Source of the DNA: Ahaetulla prasina
Taxonomy: Eukaryota > Chordata > Lepidosauria > Squamata > Colubridae
Assembly: GCF_028640845.1 (NCBI RefSeq)
Contig: NC_080546.1
Location: 82,493,757-82,557,756 of the forward strand
Reading direction: 5' to 3'
Length of the DNA: 64,000 nt
The position numbers were made by a program, and so were the translations under genes. Below the pieces are notes generated by a model. It worked only from the letters and a program-made list of their open reading frames with translations. It had not been told where the DNA came from and made no database searches. This document shows, piece after piece, positions 51,359 to 61,461 of this stretch. Each line of letters opens with the position of its first letter. Within the stretch, counting starts at the first letter, position 1.

Positions 51359-51571
51359 CAGGGGTTGAATTCAGCTGGTTCAGATGGTTCGGATGAACCA
51401 GTAGCTCCGATGATCAGCTGAGAGTGAACCGGTTCAATCCAACTATCATCTGGGCCCTCCCACCCATCCCTACGCTATACTGACCTATATTTCCTTTGTT
51501 TGAAGCCCAGCTGATAGGCGCAGCAGAGCAGATTGAGAATCGGCTGTTACACCACTTGAATCCCATTACTG
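51359..51571. mobile_element. hAT-type MITE, 213 bp
   Basis: It starts CAGGGGTTGAATTCAGCTGG and ends TTGAATCCCATTACTG. The 8-bp flanks are ATCCTCCA (51351-51358) and ATCCTCCC (51572-51579). A partial second copy of its left end with the CCTCCA flank precedes it at 51310-51350, a local duplication. Confidence 0.78.
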
Positions 51572-52193
51572 ATCCTCCCTCCACTCTGTTGAGAGAGGGA
51601 AATTTAATTTTAACATATCTGCTGTCTCTAACTGCAACCAAAGAAAGTCTAGTTGTCTTTTGAAATGCACCTTTGGGACTTCCTGGTCTTAAGAATATTT
51701 TTCTGGAACAAATGTGCTTGATTTGCATGACTTGTGCAAAATTAAATTCTAATTTCCACGGAGATGGTAGGAACATTAAATCTAGTAATATTTAACATTA
51801 GAGATACCACTTGAACTTCACCGATGACATCATGTGCCAGCCTACTAAGAACTAGACCAATTTTATTTTTTTAAAAAGAAAATAGAATCATCAAAGTTTA
51901 GCAAGCCAATAATAAGAATTCCAGTAGATGTCAAGGCAAAGGTGAACTTAGAAAGTAGTAGCTGACATTGAGACTGGTAAAAATGTGGCCCTGCTATTGG
52001 TTTTAAGATGAACCCACTCTGTGAAATTACAGTTTTAGAGAATTCCGGCCTAATTTAAAAAAAACAAAAACTAGATAGTTAAGCTCAGCAATATTATAAT
52101 GACCAAAACTGAGACGAACCCAGCTTTTTTCTGACCTAAATTTCTCCAGCCCCTAAAAAGGGGGAATAAATAAATATATATATATATGTTTTC
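51572..52193. other. Interval with no recognised element
   Basis: A short stretch (51636-51690) resembles the hairpin-bearing repeat family (GTTGTCTTTTGAAATGCACC, TTTGGGACTTCCTGG). The rest is unassigned. Confidence 0.45.
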
Positions 52194-52271
52194 TGAGGTT
52201 TTCGCGGGTGCTTGTATGTAGGTCTTTGGTTATTCGGGTTTTCTCCCGCGTAAAATTGGAAGTGTCTTGGC

Positions 52272-52305
52272 GATGTTTTGACGAAGTCTCATTCGTCATC
52301 TTCAG
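52272..52305 (-). ncRNA. Hammerhead-like motif, left arm, core broken
   Basis: Minus strand: CTGAAGA, T, stem GACGAA pairing with TTCGTC across TGAGAC, then AAAACATC. The GAAAC strand has lost its conserved G and the GTC is ATC, so this copy should be inactive. Confidence 0.4.
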
Positions 52306-52757
52306 GCTTCAGCTTCGTGCTTCTGGGAGCAATGTGTGATTGCAGCTGTTTCTTTCTCAGGTTAGTCTGAGTTGCAGGGGGATTAGTCTGAGTTGCAGGG
52401 GACCCAAACCCTCACTGATCATGAAGCACGACCAAGGACCAGAAGCCAGACTGCAGCTGCAACATTAGCCATTTCAAACCCCTCCAATCCATACATGCAG
52501 CAGACTGACACCCACTATGAAGATGTAGCACAACCACGACCACGAAGCCAAACAACAGCAATGCAGCTCACCAGCTCAAATCCCCCTGCAACTCAGACTA
52601 ATCGGAGCACAACCAAGCCCCCACCCAAACAGGACACACCCCCATCCAATCAGAGCACAGCCAAGTTCCCACCCAATCAGTTCAAACCCCCACTAGCAGT
52701 TAAAAAGGAAGAAACAGCTGCAATCACACATTGCTCCCAGAAGCACAAAGCTGAAGC

Positions 52758-52791
52758 CTGAAGATGACGAATGAGACTTCGTCGAAACGTC
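52758..52791 (+). ncRNA. Hammerhead-like motif, right arm, best preserved
   Basis: CTGAAGA at 52758-52764 fits CUGANGA. An extra T at 52765 precedes stem 52766-52771 (GACGAA) pairing with 52778-52783 (TTCGTC) across loop TGAGAC. GAAAC (52784-52788) and GTC (52789-52791) follow. ACGT at 52787-52790 is self-complementary, as in the very short stem III I recall for dimeric Penelope-type hammerheads. Stem I is not obvious. Confidence 0.45.
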
Positions 52792-52872
52792 GCCAAGACA
52801 CTTCCAATTTTATGTGGGAGAAAACCCGAATAACCAAAGACTTACATACAAACACCCGTGAAAACCTCAGAA

Positions 52873-52913
52873 TATATATATATATATACATACATATATA
52901 TATTTATATACAT

Positions 52914-52945
<32 letters not shown>
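52873..52945 (+). repeat. (TA)n/(CATA)n/(CA)n microsatellite
   Basis: Consecutive TA, CATA and CA runs immediately follow the foldback element. Confidence 0.9.
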
Positions 52946-53198
52946 TTGGTTCTTTTGTAGTTCCCACTGAATTCAAAATGTTGAAATGACTTAATACATA
53001 TCACTTTGAATAAAAATATGAAGGATTTAGTTGTTTCCTTGCAATACTGGCACATCTGCCATATTTTCCTTTCTTGGTTTCTGTTTCCTCAATCTCTCTT
53101 GTGAGTTGTATTTTCTTCTTACCCCTTGTGGTATCAGTTGAGAAAGAAAAGAGAGAAATAAACCGTTGCCATCATTTCTATACTTGGTGACTTCAGAC

Positions 53199-53425
53199 CA
53201 GGGGTGCTATTCAGCAGGTTCTGCCGGGTTCTGGAGAACAGGTAGTGGAAATTTTGTGTAGTTTGGAGAACCGGCCAATACCACCTCTGGCTGGCCCCAG
53301 AGTGGGGTGGAAATGGAGATTTTGCAATATCCTTCCCCTGCCATGCCCACCAAGCCAAACCACACCACGCCCACCAAGCCACACCCACAGAACCAGTAGT
53401 AAAAAAAAATTGAATTCCACCACTG
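53199..53425. mobile_element. hAT-type MITE, 227 bp
   Basis: It starts CAGGGGTGCTATTCAGCAGG and ends TTGAATTCCACCACTG. The 8-bp flanks are CTTCAGAC (53191-53198) and CTTCAGAT (53426-53433). The interior shares GTAGTTTGGAGAACCGG and CCACGCCCACCAAGCC with other copies. Confidence 0.88.
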
Positions 53426-53496
53426 CTTCAGATGCTTTGTCTGTACAGAGGCTTCTAAATTTGCTTTTATATCAGAATCGGAGCAAGCACATCTGG

Positions 53497-53752
53497 CAAT
53501 TTTTTTTTATTTGCATTTATATCCCGCCCTTCTTCGAAGACTCAGGGTGGCTTACACTATGTTAGCAATAGTCTTCATTCTATTTGTATATTTATATACA
53601 AAGTCAACTTATTGCCCCCAACAATCTGGGTCCTCATTTTACCTACCTTATAAAGGATGGAAGGCTGAGTCAACCTTGGGCCTGTTGGGACTAGAACCTG
53701 CAGTAATTGCAGGCAGCTGCTGTTAATAGCAGTCTGAGCCACAGAGGCCCCT
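53497..53752 (-). mobile_element. tRNA-derived SINE with L3-like tail
   Basis: Left TATCCCGCCCTTCTTCGAAG, right CTGAGCCACAGAGGCCCC. Confidence 0.85.
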
Positions 53753-53884
53753 ATTCTAGGTAAAGACCCATTTGAGCCACTGCCTCAATTCTGCCATTAT
53801 GGATGGCAATTATAAAGGAATCCTTGTAGACTAAGACATGTATCCGGAAAATCTGAAACTTTGGGACATGTTTTTCGAAAGCCC

Positions 53885-53952
53885 ATTTTTACCATGCGTG
53901 GACTTCAACCAACTGGCTGGAGAATTCTGGGAGTTGAGGTCCACACATCATG
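53885..53952. mobile_element. Core remnant of the palindromic hAT MITE
   Basis: GTGGACTTCAACCAACTGGC and GGAGTTGAGGTCCACAC form the inner palindrome of the family at 2831-2970; the CAGGGGTCTCC ends are missing. Confidence 0.55.
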
Positions 53953-54194
53953 GAAAGATAATAAAGATACTATAATATACTGGAGTCACTGGAGTCAACC
54001 TTCCTTCTGGTCTCTTTTCCCCTTACGGTATCACTGTTGCTCGGATGCTACAATAGTCAAAACAGCAGAACAGATTGTTCTTTTGTTCCTACCATCCTCT
54101 GGAAGACCATGGGAATTCTGTACAGGAGTGAATTAATAATTCTGCTTTGTAGAAACAATTTTGCAATTTTGCAACATTGTGATTTGTATTTTGG

Positions 54195-54750
54195 GACCTG
54201 GAAGGGAAGGAAAGAGGGAAGTGGAAGGGGAAAGAAAGAAGGGGAAGGGGAAGGAAAGAGGAGAGGAGGGGAGACGGAAGGGGAGACGGGAGGGGAGAGC
54301 AGAACAGAGGAGAGGATAGGGGAGGTTAGGAAAGGATGAGGAGAGGAGAGGGAAGGATAGGGGAGAGGAGAGGGAAAGTAGAGGGAGGGGAGGGGAGAGC
54401 AGAGCTGAGCAGAGCAGAGGAGAGGGGAGGAAAGGGGAGGAGAGGGAGCTAGGAAAGGAGGGGGAAGGAGAGAAGAGAGGGGAGGGGAGAGCAGAAGAGT
54501 GGAGAGGAGAGGGGAGAGGAGGGTAGGATATGGAAGCTAGGGAAGGATAGGTAAGGAGAAGGGAGAGGAGAGGGAAAGTAGGGGAGGGGAGACGGAAGGA
54601 TAGAAGAGGAGAGGGGAGGATATGGGAGTTAAGGAAGGAGAGGGAAGGAGAAGGGAGAGGACCGGGAAGGAGAGGAGAGAGGGGAGGGAAGGAGAGGGGA
54701 GGGGAGAGCAAAGGAGAAGAAAGAAAGGAAAGGAAGGAAAGGGAAGCTTT
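54195..54750 (+). repeat. G/A-rich minisatellite-like array, about 555 bp
   Basis: Irregular modules of GGGGAAGGGGA, GAGAGGAGAGGGGAG and AGGATAGGGGAG repeat with few pyrimidines. It is not a pure microsatellite: larger units of about 60-120 bases recur (for example AGGATAGGGGAGAGGAG against AGGATAGGTAAGGAG). Confidence 0.9.
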
Positions 54751-55091
54751 GCAGTACTAGCTGGCATGAGTCAAAAAAGCTTAATCCAGTCTGGGCAGAA
54801 ATGGAAAAGGCAGATGTGAAAAAATGTAGGGATTTAATAGAATCTCAGCTCCTGAGCTTGAGAACAGTTCATTGATTTAACAGACCATCCCTGGTCAACT
54901 GAGATCTTAATAAAAGTGTGGTGAACCTAGCAACTTGGAAGCCCAAAGGACAAAAGGGCTACTGGGTACTTGATGGGAGGGACATACCAGTCCCTTCAGC
55001 CACTTAGACCTGCAGCTTCTACTAGAACAGAAGAAAGCAATGGAGAACATCTTTTCTGAAATTCTAAGAGGATTCTGTTTTGTGTTTGTTT

Positions 55092-55345
55092 GTTTTTTTG
55101 CATTTATATCCCGCCCTTCTCCGAAAACTCAGGGCGGCTTACACTATGTCAAGCAATAGTCTTCATCCATTTGTATATTATATACAAAGTCAACTTATTG
55201 CCCTCAACAATCTGGGTCCTCATTTTACCTACCTTATAAAGGATGGAAGGCTGAGTCAACCTTGGGCCTGGTGGGACTTGAACCTGCAGTAATTGCAAGC
55301 AGCTGTGTTAATAACAGACTGTCTTAGCAGTCTGAGCCACCAGTG
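55092..55345 (-). mobile_element. tRNA-derived SINE with L3-like tail
   Basis: Left TATCCCGCCCTTCTCCGAAA, right AGTCTGAGCCACCAGTGTCC. Confidence 0.85.
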
Positions 55346-55368
55346 TCCTTTTTTGTGTTGAGTTGAGT

Positions 55369-55850
55369 TTATTTATTTATTTATTCGATTTTTATACCGC
55401 CCTTCTCTCGAAGGACTCAGGGCGGTTTACAGCCAAATAAAACAGCATAAACATAAACAAAAATTATAAACATATTAAAAAATTGATTATAAAATGGCCA
55501 AATAGGTTTAAAACTAAGATAAAACCATCGTAAAACCCCCACTAAAAAATTTCATCAGGCTAGCCCCGCACGGTGAAATAAAAAGGTCTTGAGCTTGTGT
55601 TTAAAAGACCGGAGGTCGGGGAGTTGACGCAACCCCGGAGGCAACTCATTCCAAAGGGCAGGAGCCCCCACAGAGAAGGCCCTCCCCCTGGGGGCCACCA
55701 GTCGACATTGTTTGACTGACGGCACCCTGAGGAGGCCCTCCCTATGGGAGCACACAGGCCGATGGGAGGCTATAGGTGGCAGTAGGCGGTCCCGTTAGTA
55801 ACCCAGTCCTGTGCCATGGAGCGCTTTAAAGATGATAACCAACACCTTGG
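55369..55850 (-). mobile_element. L3-type CR1 LINE, short C-terminal copy
   Basis: The minus ORF 55555-55755 encodes REGLLRVPSVKQCRLVAPRG and LWNELPPGLRQLPDLRSFKH with a stop. The 3' UTR stem and ATTTATT tail complement are at 55369-55430. Confidence 0.88.
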
Positions 55851-57080
55851 TTGGTTGAGTTGTGTTTTGATCAAAGCCAGAAAAACCAAGCGCAGTTTTT
55901 ATTTACATCCAATGGGCCGAGAATGGGAAGAAGATGATGGCATCCATTCATGAACTTAGCAAGTGGGGCATGGCCTGTATCAGTTAAGGGGAAAATGCGG
56001 ATCTGCCCTATGTTGAGACAAGATATTAAGCTGGCCAGGTGTGAAGGATTGTTTTTAACGACAGAGATAATTGAGCCATCCATGAAGTCTGCCTGCAACA
56101 AAACTTTTTAATTAGTCTGAATTAGCTGCTGAATTATAGCCAACTTTTTCTTCACTCCTAATTTGCAACTTGCGTCTATTAGTTGGTGTGCAGCGGAGGA
56201 CACATTGTTCCTGATTTAGACACTAACCATTTTCTGACTGTTCATGGCATCTTGGACATCTTCTATTAATTCCTAGGCACAGTACATTTCTTTGAAAAAC
56301 AGCGCCTTTGAAGTCTGAACTGGCAGTAAAAATCTACAACTGCAGCCTACGAAAAGGAATTATTTTTGGACTCCAAATTATGGAGCTCCACATACATCTA
56401 CATGTATATATTACGGTGTATTCTGTGCATTTCTTCATTTTTCTTCCCACTCATTATTTTATAGTGTCCATAAATGTGGGTTATGTCTGTTGTCCTTGCC
56501 GTTTTAATAGGAAACTCTTAATATCCCATTATAAAACATTTACCTTTTTTTTTTGCTTTTTTTTTTTAATCCTACAGCCGAAATTCAAAAGTAGCTCATG
56601 TCATAACTAATTCAATTTCTTATTTTATTAATCTTGTTATAAAAATTGAAATTCAATCTCTTCAAACATCTTGATCTAGTGAAGTTAATTTCTATAACTA
56701 AATATTTTATTACAAATGAGACATTGTCAGTTTCCAGCAGTGGTTATGGGAGAGAAAAAATAAAACCCAAACCCAAAGTGCCTTGTAATTTATACATTCT
56801 TAAGCTGTAAGAAGATTTTAAAAGCTGCACAGTCTTTAAAGATTTGGTTTCTCTTGTCTGCCTTTATATTCCTCCAACTTGCCTACCATTATAGAATTTT
56901 TAGCTATTATTTTTTATCCCTTCTTTTCTTTACTGCTTAAAATAATGCTGAGATTTTGTTCCCGGTTACGAATCACATCTAGTATAAGCCATAATGATTT
57001 CAAATAATCATATACATGATAGTCTCCTGCAAGTATCCATGGATGTTTGAAGATAGCTCCATGGACTGGTGAGGTCTTGT
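55851..57080. other. Interval with no recognised element
   Basis: About 1.2 kb of AT-rich DNA without a recognised repeat or coding signal. Confidence 0.5.
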
Positions 57081-57806
57081 GCAGTGTTGGAATTCAAATG
57101 TTTTTACTACTGGTTCTGTGGGTCAGTGGTGGGTTTCAATTTTTTTTACCACCGGTTCTGTGGGTCAGTGGTGGGTTTCAAATTTTTTTTACTACCGGTT
57201 CTGTGGGTGGGGGTTGGTGGGTGTGGCATGGCTTGGTGGGTGTGGCATGGGAAGGATACTGTAAAATCTTCATTCCCACCCCACTCCAGGGGAAGGATAC
57301 TGTAAAATCTCCATTACCTCCCCAATCCAGGGGAAAGTTACTGCAAAATCCCCATTTCCTCCCAATCAGCGGGACTCAGGAGGCAGAGAATAGATGGGGG
57401 CAGAGCCAGTCAGAATTTTTACTACCAGTTCTCTGAACTACTCAAAATTTCCGCTACCGGTTCTCCAGAACTGGTCAGAACCTGCTGAAACCCACCTCTG
57501 TTGTGGGTGTGGTTTGGTGGGTGTGGCTTGGTGGGCGTGGCAGGGAAAGGATACTGCAAAATCTCCATTTTTACCCCACTCCAGGGGAAGGATACTTCAA
57601 ATTCTCCATTCCCACCCCACTTCAGCGGAAGGATACTTCAAATTCTCCATTTCCTCCCCACTCCTGGGGGACGGAAATTACAAAATCTCCATTCCCACCC
57701 CACTCTGGGGCCAGCAAGAGGTGGTATTTTCTGGTTCTCTGAACTACTCAAAATTTCCACTACCGGTTCTCCAGAACCTGTTAGAACCTGCTGAATAGTA
57801 TCCCTG
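57081..57806. mobile_element. hAT-type MITE with a second MITE of the same family nested in it
   Basis: The outer element starts CAGTGTTGGAATTCAAATG and ends TGCTGAATAGTATCCCTG. The inner one ends CTGCTGAAACCCACCTCTG near 57501 and is flanked by CTGTGGGT and TTGTGGGT. At the left junction a segment of about 44 bases (GGTTCTGTGGGTCAGTGGTG and onward) occurs twice in tandem (about 57110-57195). Confidence 0.82.
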
Positions 57807-58060
57807 GTCTTCCGTGGCTCCAGCTATTTGCCTTGATAAGCTATATCTGTGTATTCAGCTGAATAAGGACAGGGCCCCTCAAAGCAAGAGGGAACCCTAA
57901 ATACACTGTGACACTAATACTTATTTGCTTGCTAAGCTGGGATCATCAGAGACTTGTTTTAACCCTTTAAAAGCATTTTTTTTACAAAGAGGTTGTAAAA
58001 AGAATGTTTTTAAAAGTAAAAAAAAGAAAGCCTCTGACAGATCGCGTGGCTCAGCTGGGC

Positions 58061-58250
58061 ATGGGGGGGGGGGGCGGGAATAGGGATTTTTGCTACCAGT
58101 TCTCCGAACCACCTGCCGCCATTGCTTCCGGATTGGCCGATCTGGTCCGAACCGGGAGCATTTCACCCGTGCCCTGTGGGCTGGGTCTGACCACATTGTG
58201 GGCCGAATCTGGCCCGCAGGCCTTGTGTTTGGCACCTCTGCTTTAAACAT
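58061..58250. mobile_element. Chimeric hAT-like fragment
   Basis: The left part has a G-run and TTTTTGCTACCAGTTCTCCG (MITE family of 23432). The right part is TCTGGCCCGCAGGCC and TTTGGCACCTCTG, the end of another hAT-like element. No target-site duplication was found. Confidence 0.5.
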
Positions 58251-58774
58251 TTCAATTGGAATGTCTTTTTTATATATATATATATGACTTAACAATTTAC
58301 CTGTTAGGAAGTGGCAGTTTTCATTATGACTGCAGCAGGTGTTCTAGCATCAGAGGACAGGAGCTCTGGCAGTGCTCGTTCATCAAGTCAAGAAATCTGT
58401 TTCCTGTATTAAAAGAAAGTCAAAGAAAACACACGAGAAAGCTACAGATGAAGAGATAAATGGATATCTATCTATCTATAAGAAAAGGGCAAACAGGAAA
58501 GGAGAACATTCAGCTTCTGCAATGGAACTCATCCAGCGTTCTTGTTATCTGCTGATTTTGGTTGTCTGCTATAGGCGAACAAGACCTGAACTCATGTCAA
58601 AAATGCTATTTAGAACAAGATTTTTACAGAGTAAGTAAGATTTTAGTGGTGTTCAGAACTTCACATGGATATTTAAGGAAAAGTTTCTTAGAGAGAGAAA
58701 CTAACATTACAAATGTGAAATATTTTGCTGAGGAAAACATTGGTTTTAAAAGATATCCAAAAGATATCTCTAAA
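58251..58774. other. Interval with no recognised element
   Basis: The ORF that opens at 58562 runs through about 70 codons of unassigned sequence before CR1 homology begins near 58775. Confidence 0.45.
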
Positions 58775-59690
58775 TTCAATGACTTGGACAAGGGGATAGA
58801 TGGGGAACTCATCAAATTTGCAGATGACACCAAGCTGGCAGGAATAGCCAACACTCCAGAAGATAGGCTCAAGATACAGAAAGATCTTGACAGACTTGAA
58901 CATTGGGCGCTAACTAACAAAATGAAATTCAACAGTGAAAAAAATAAGGCTCTACATTTAGGCCAAAAAAACAAAATGCACAGGTACCGTATATGTGGTA
59001 CCTTGCTCAATAATAGTAACTGTGAGAGGGATCTTGGAGTCCCAGTGGACAACGATTTAGATATGAGCCAGCAGTGTGCAGCAGCTGCCAAAAAAGCCAA
59101 CACAGTTCTGGGCTGCCTAAACAGAGGGATAGAATCAAGATCACGTGAAGTGTTAATACCACTTTATAATGCCTTGGTAAGGCCACACTTGGAATATTGC
59201 ATTCAATTTTGGTCGCCACGATGTAAAAAAGATGTTGAGACTCTAGAAAGAGTGCAGAGAAGAGCAACAAAGATGATTAGGGGACTGGAGGCTAAAACAT
59301 ATGAAGAACGGTTGCAGGAACTGGGTATGTCTAGTTTAATGAAAAGAAGGACTAGGGGAGACATGATAGCAGTGTTCCAATATCTCAGGGGTTGCCACAA
59401 AGAAGAGGGAGTCAAGCTATTCTCCAAAGCACCTGAAGGCAGGACAAGAAGCAATGGGTGGAAACTAATCAAGGAGAGAAGCAACTTAGAACTAAGGAGA
59501 AATTTCCTGACAGTTAGAACAATTAATCAGTGGAACAACTTGCCTGCAGAAGTTGTAAATGCTCCAACACTGGAAATTTTTAAGAAAATGTTGGATAGCC
59601 ATTTGTCTGAAATGGTGTAGGGTTTCCTGCCTGGGCAGGGGGTTGGACCAGAAGACCTCCAAGGTCCCTTCCAACTCTATTATTATTACT
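58775..59690 (+). mobile_element. CR1 LINE, longest uninterrupted CR1 ORF in the window
   Basis: The ORF (open from 58562 to 59620) encodes NDLDKGIDGELIKFADDTKL with the catalytic FADD (58817-58828), KKANTVLGCLNRGIESRSRE, RPHLEYCIQFWSPRCKKDVE, LERVQRRATKMIRGLEAKTY, FSKAPEGRTRSNGWKLIKER and LEIFKKMLDSHLSEMV with a stop. It ends with the CR1 terminus (GGGTTGGACCAGAAGACC, AAGGTCCCTTCCAACTCTA, ATT repeats). The endonuclease and N-terminal part of the reverse transcriptase are missing, so it is not autonomous. The intact 280-codon frame implies a young copy. Confidence 0.95.
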
Positions 59691-59784
59691 TTTAAATTAG
59701 TGGCATAGAAAGGGTTAAGGATCTGTTACCATTCAGACGTTATTAAACCATAGTTCTCAGAATCCTTTATCCATTCTGGCTAGG

Positions 59785-59996
59785 GCTGTTGGGAACTGGT
59801 AGCGATGACTGGCAGGTCAGCCCACCCGCCTGGACGTAATGCTGTCCTATTTAGCCACATTTTTGAGGCTGGGCGCATGTGCAGAAGGCACGGGTGCAAG
59901 CAAAGCGCATGCACAGAAGGCCAGGCGCACACGAGAGAAGTGAGCATGAGTGTGCACGGCGAACCAGTGGTAAGAATATGTGAAACCCACCACTGG
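59785..59996. mobile_element. hAT-type MITE, partial
   Basis: It matches the right two thirds of 9691-10001 (GTCCTATTTAGCCACATTTT, GGGCGCATGTGCAGAAGG, AACCAGTGGTAAGAATATGT) and ends AACCCACCACTG. The left end is unclear. Confidence 0.72.
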
Positions 59997-60429
59997 CTGT
60001 TATCTCATGTTCATATTTATAAAGGACCTCTTTGAAGGGGGACGTGTGTAATATTAAAGTAAACCAACCAGTTTCCAACTATGATTGCAATTTTCCATTC
60101 AGGAGCTGTTTTTAAGAATAAGTTGTCTGATTCTTTTCTGAAAAATGCTCAGCAAATGTTGATAATTTTAAGGGTCAATTCAAGCTTTATTTCAAAACCT
60201 AAGAATTGTCCAAATAACTACATAATATATATGTGCACTACTTCCAAGCCAAGCTATTCTTTGAATGGAATATTGTGAGGTCACTTATTTCTAATTTTAC
60301 ATGTACGGTTGTATTTTAACCTCTCTCTCTAAAGTTACAGCATAATTCTCTTCGTTCTAGAATCTATCCTCTATAATCATTGAAACTATAAATCAAAAAA
60401 ATTTTTTTTTCATTTTATGCAAAAAAAAA

Positions 60430-60720
60430 AAAAAAAGTCCATGAGGGGTCTCCAGTTAGCAATAAATGTAGATCTGTCTTTTCTCTAAGCAGAAAAATCT
60501 TTTTATCCATCAGGGCAAAATCTGTTAATTTCACCAGCCATTCCTCCTTCACGAATAATACGGACTCTTTCCATCTTTGTCCTTATAATAATCTTACTGC
60601 ACTAATCACATATTGCAATAATCTTCCATGGCTTTTTTCTAACTTCTGTGAAGAACATGAGAAGCCACATTTTTATGTCTACGTTGTTCTTATATACTGA
60701 CTTTTCCTTTTCTATTTTTT
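60430..60720 (-). mobile_element. L1 ORF2 C-terminal fragment, decayed
   Basis: The minus strand encodes GQRWKESVLFVKEEWLVKLT and DFALMDKKIFLLREKTDLHL. This follows the L1 order QYWKKE...EEWxLKVxxLAEMAKI. An in-frame stop precedes it. Confidence 0.55.
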
Positions 60721-61461
60721 TTTCTATTTTAATTTCATGTTTTAATATTCGTTTTCTTTCTTTTTCATTTTTTCCTGTTCTTAGTTTACTGTAGTTCTAA
60801 TTATTCCGAACTCATTTAAGAAAAAAATATATATATTTCAAAAATAATTCTAGTTTTGTCAGCTGTTTTGAAAATTCTACTGTGACAGATCTACTACTGT
60901 ATTAATTATGAGTAAAAAAAAATCGTCACTTAATTCCATAATCTCTTCAAGTCCAGATGGTCTACAAATGTTTTCTAGGATCTTTTGAGCTACTGTGAGT
61001 TTCTGGTAGCATTGCTACATTATTTAAATAAAACTTGCTTTTCTTCAACTATTGTGACTTAATTTGCTCTAGTTGTTGGCCTATCTGAGTTCAGAAGATC
61101 CATAAAATATTTGCATGGTTATTCTGGAACATTTTTAAAATTGTGGTAGTACTAATACGCCATTGGTACATTTTTTTACATCATTGTTTTATCACTTGTT
61201 CATGTGATGTCTTATTTTCTGTACTCATTGTGGAGTCAACAATTGGTTTTCCCTTTCCGTAATCAACATTTGCTGTTTCCTAATGTTCATTGTGGTAACA
61301 ATGGTTGTTAATGCTTTTCCTTGTGTTGCAAATATTAATCACTCTGTTTCCTTCTTGATGGATCCAGTCTGAAGCCATGGACCATGTAGACGGAAGGATT
61401 TTTGAAATGTTCATTTGTTGTAACTGCTTAGTTTTAAATATTGCTTTTAATTCTTTAACAT
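60721..61461. other. Interval with no recognised element
   Basis: T-rich sequence; may continue the L1 fragment but no protein motif was recognised. Confidence 0.4.

Larger units (their letters stand above)
52194..52875 (+). mobile_element. Foldback Penelope-like element with inverted arms, larger copy
   Basis: The left arm (52197-52370) is the reverse complement of the right arm (52715-52873), sharing CTGAGGTTTTCGCGGGTG, GGTTATTCGGGTTTTCTCCC and CTGAAGATGACGAATGAG. The middle holds a 123-residue Pro/Thr/Gln-rich ORF (52393-52761) with two RSQT motifs (RPRTRSQTAAA, RPRSQTTAM) and PPPKQDTPPSNQST. The terminal inverted arms, their hammerhead-like motifs and the AT-rich flanks fit a non-autonomous Penelope-like retroelement. 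There is no reverse transcriptase or GIY-YIG domain. Confidence 0.6.
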
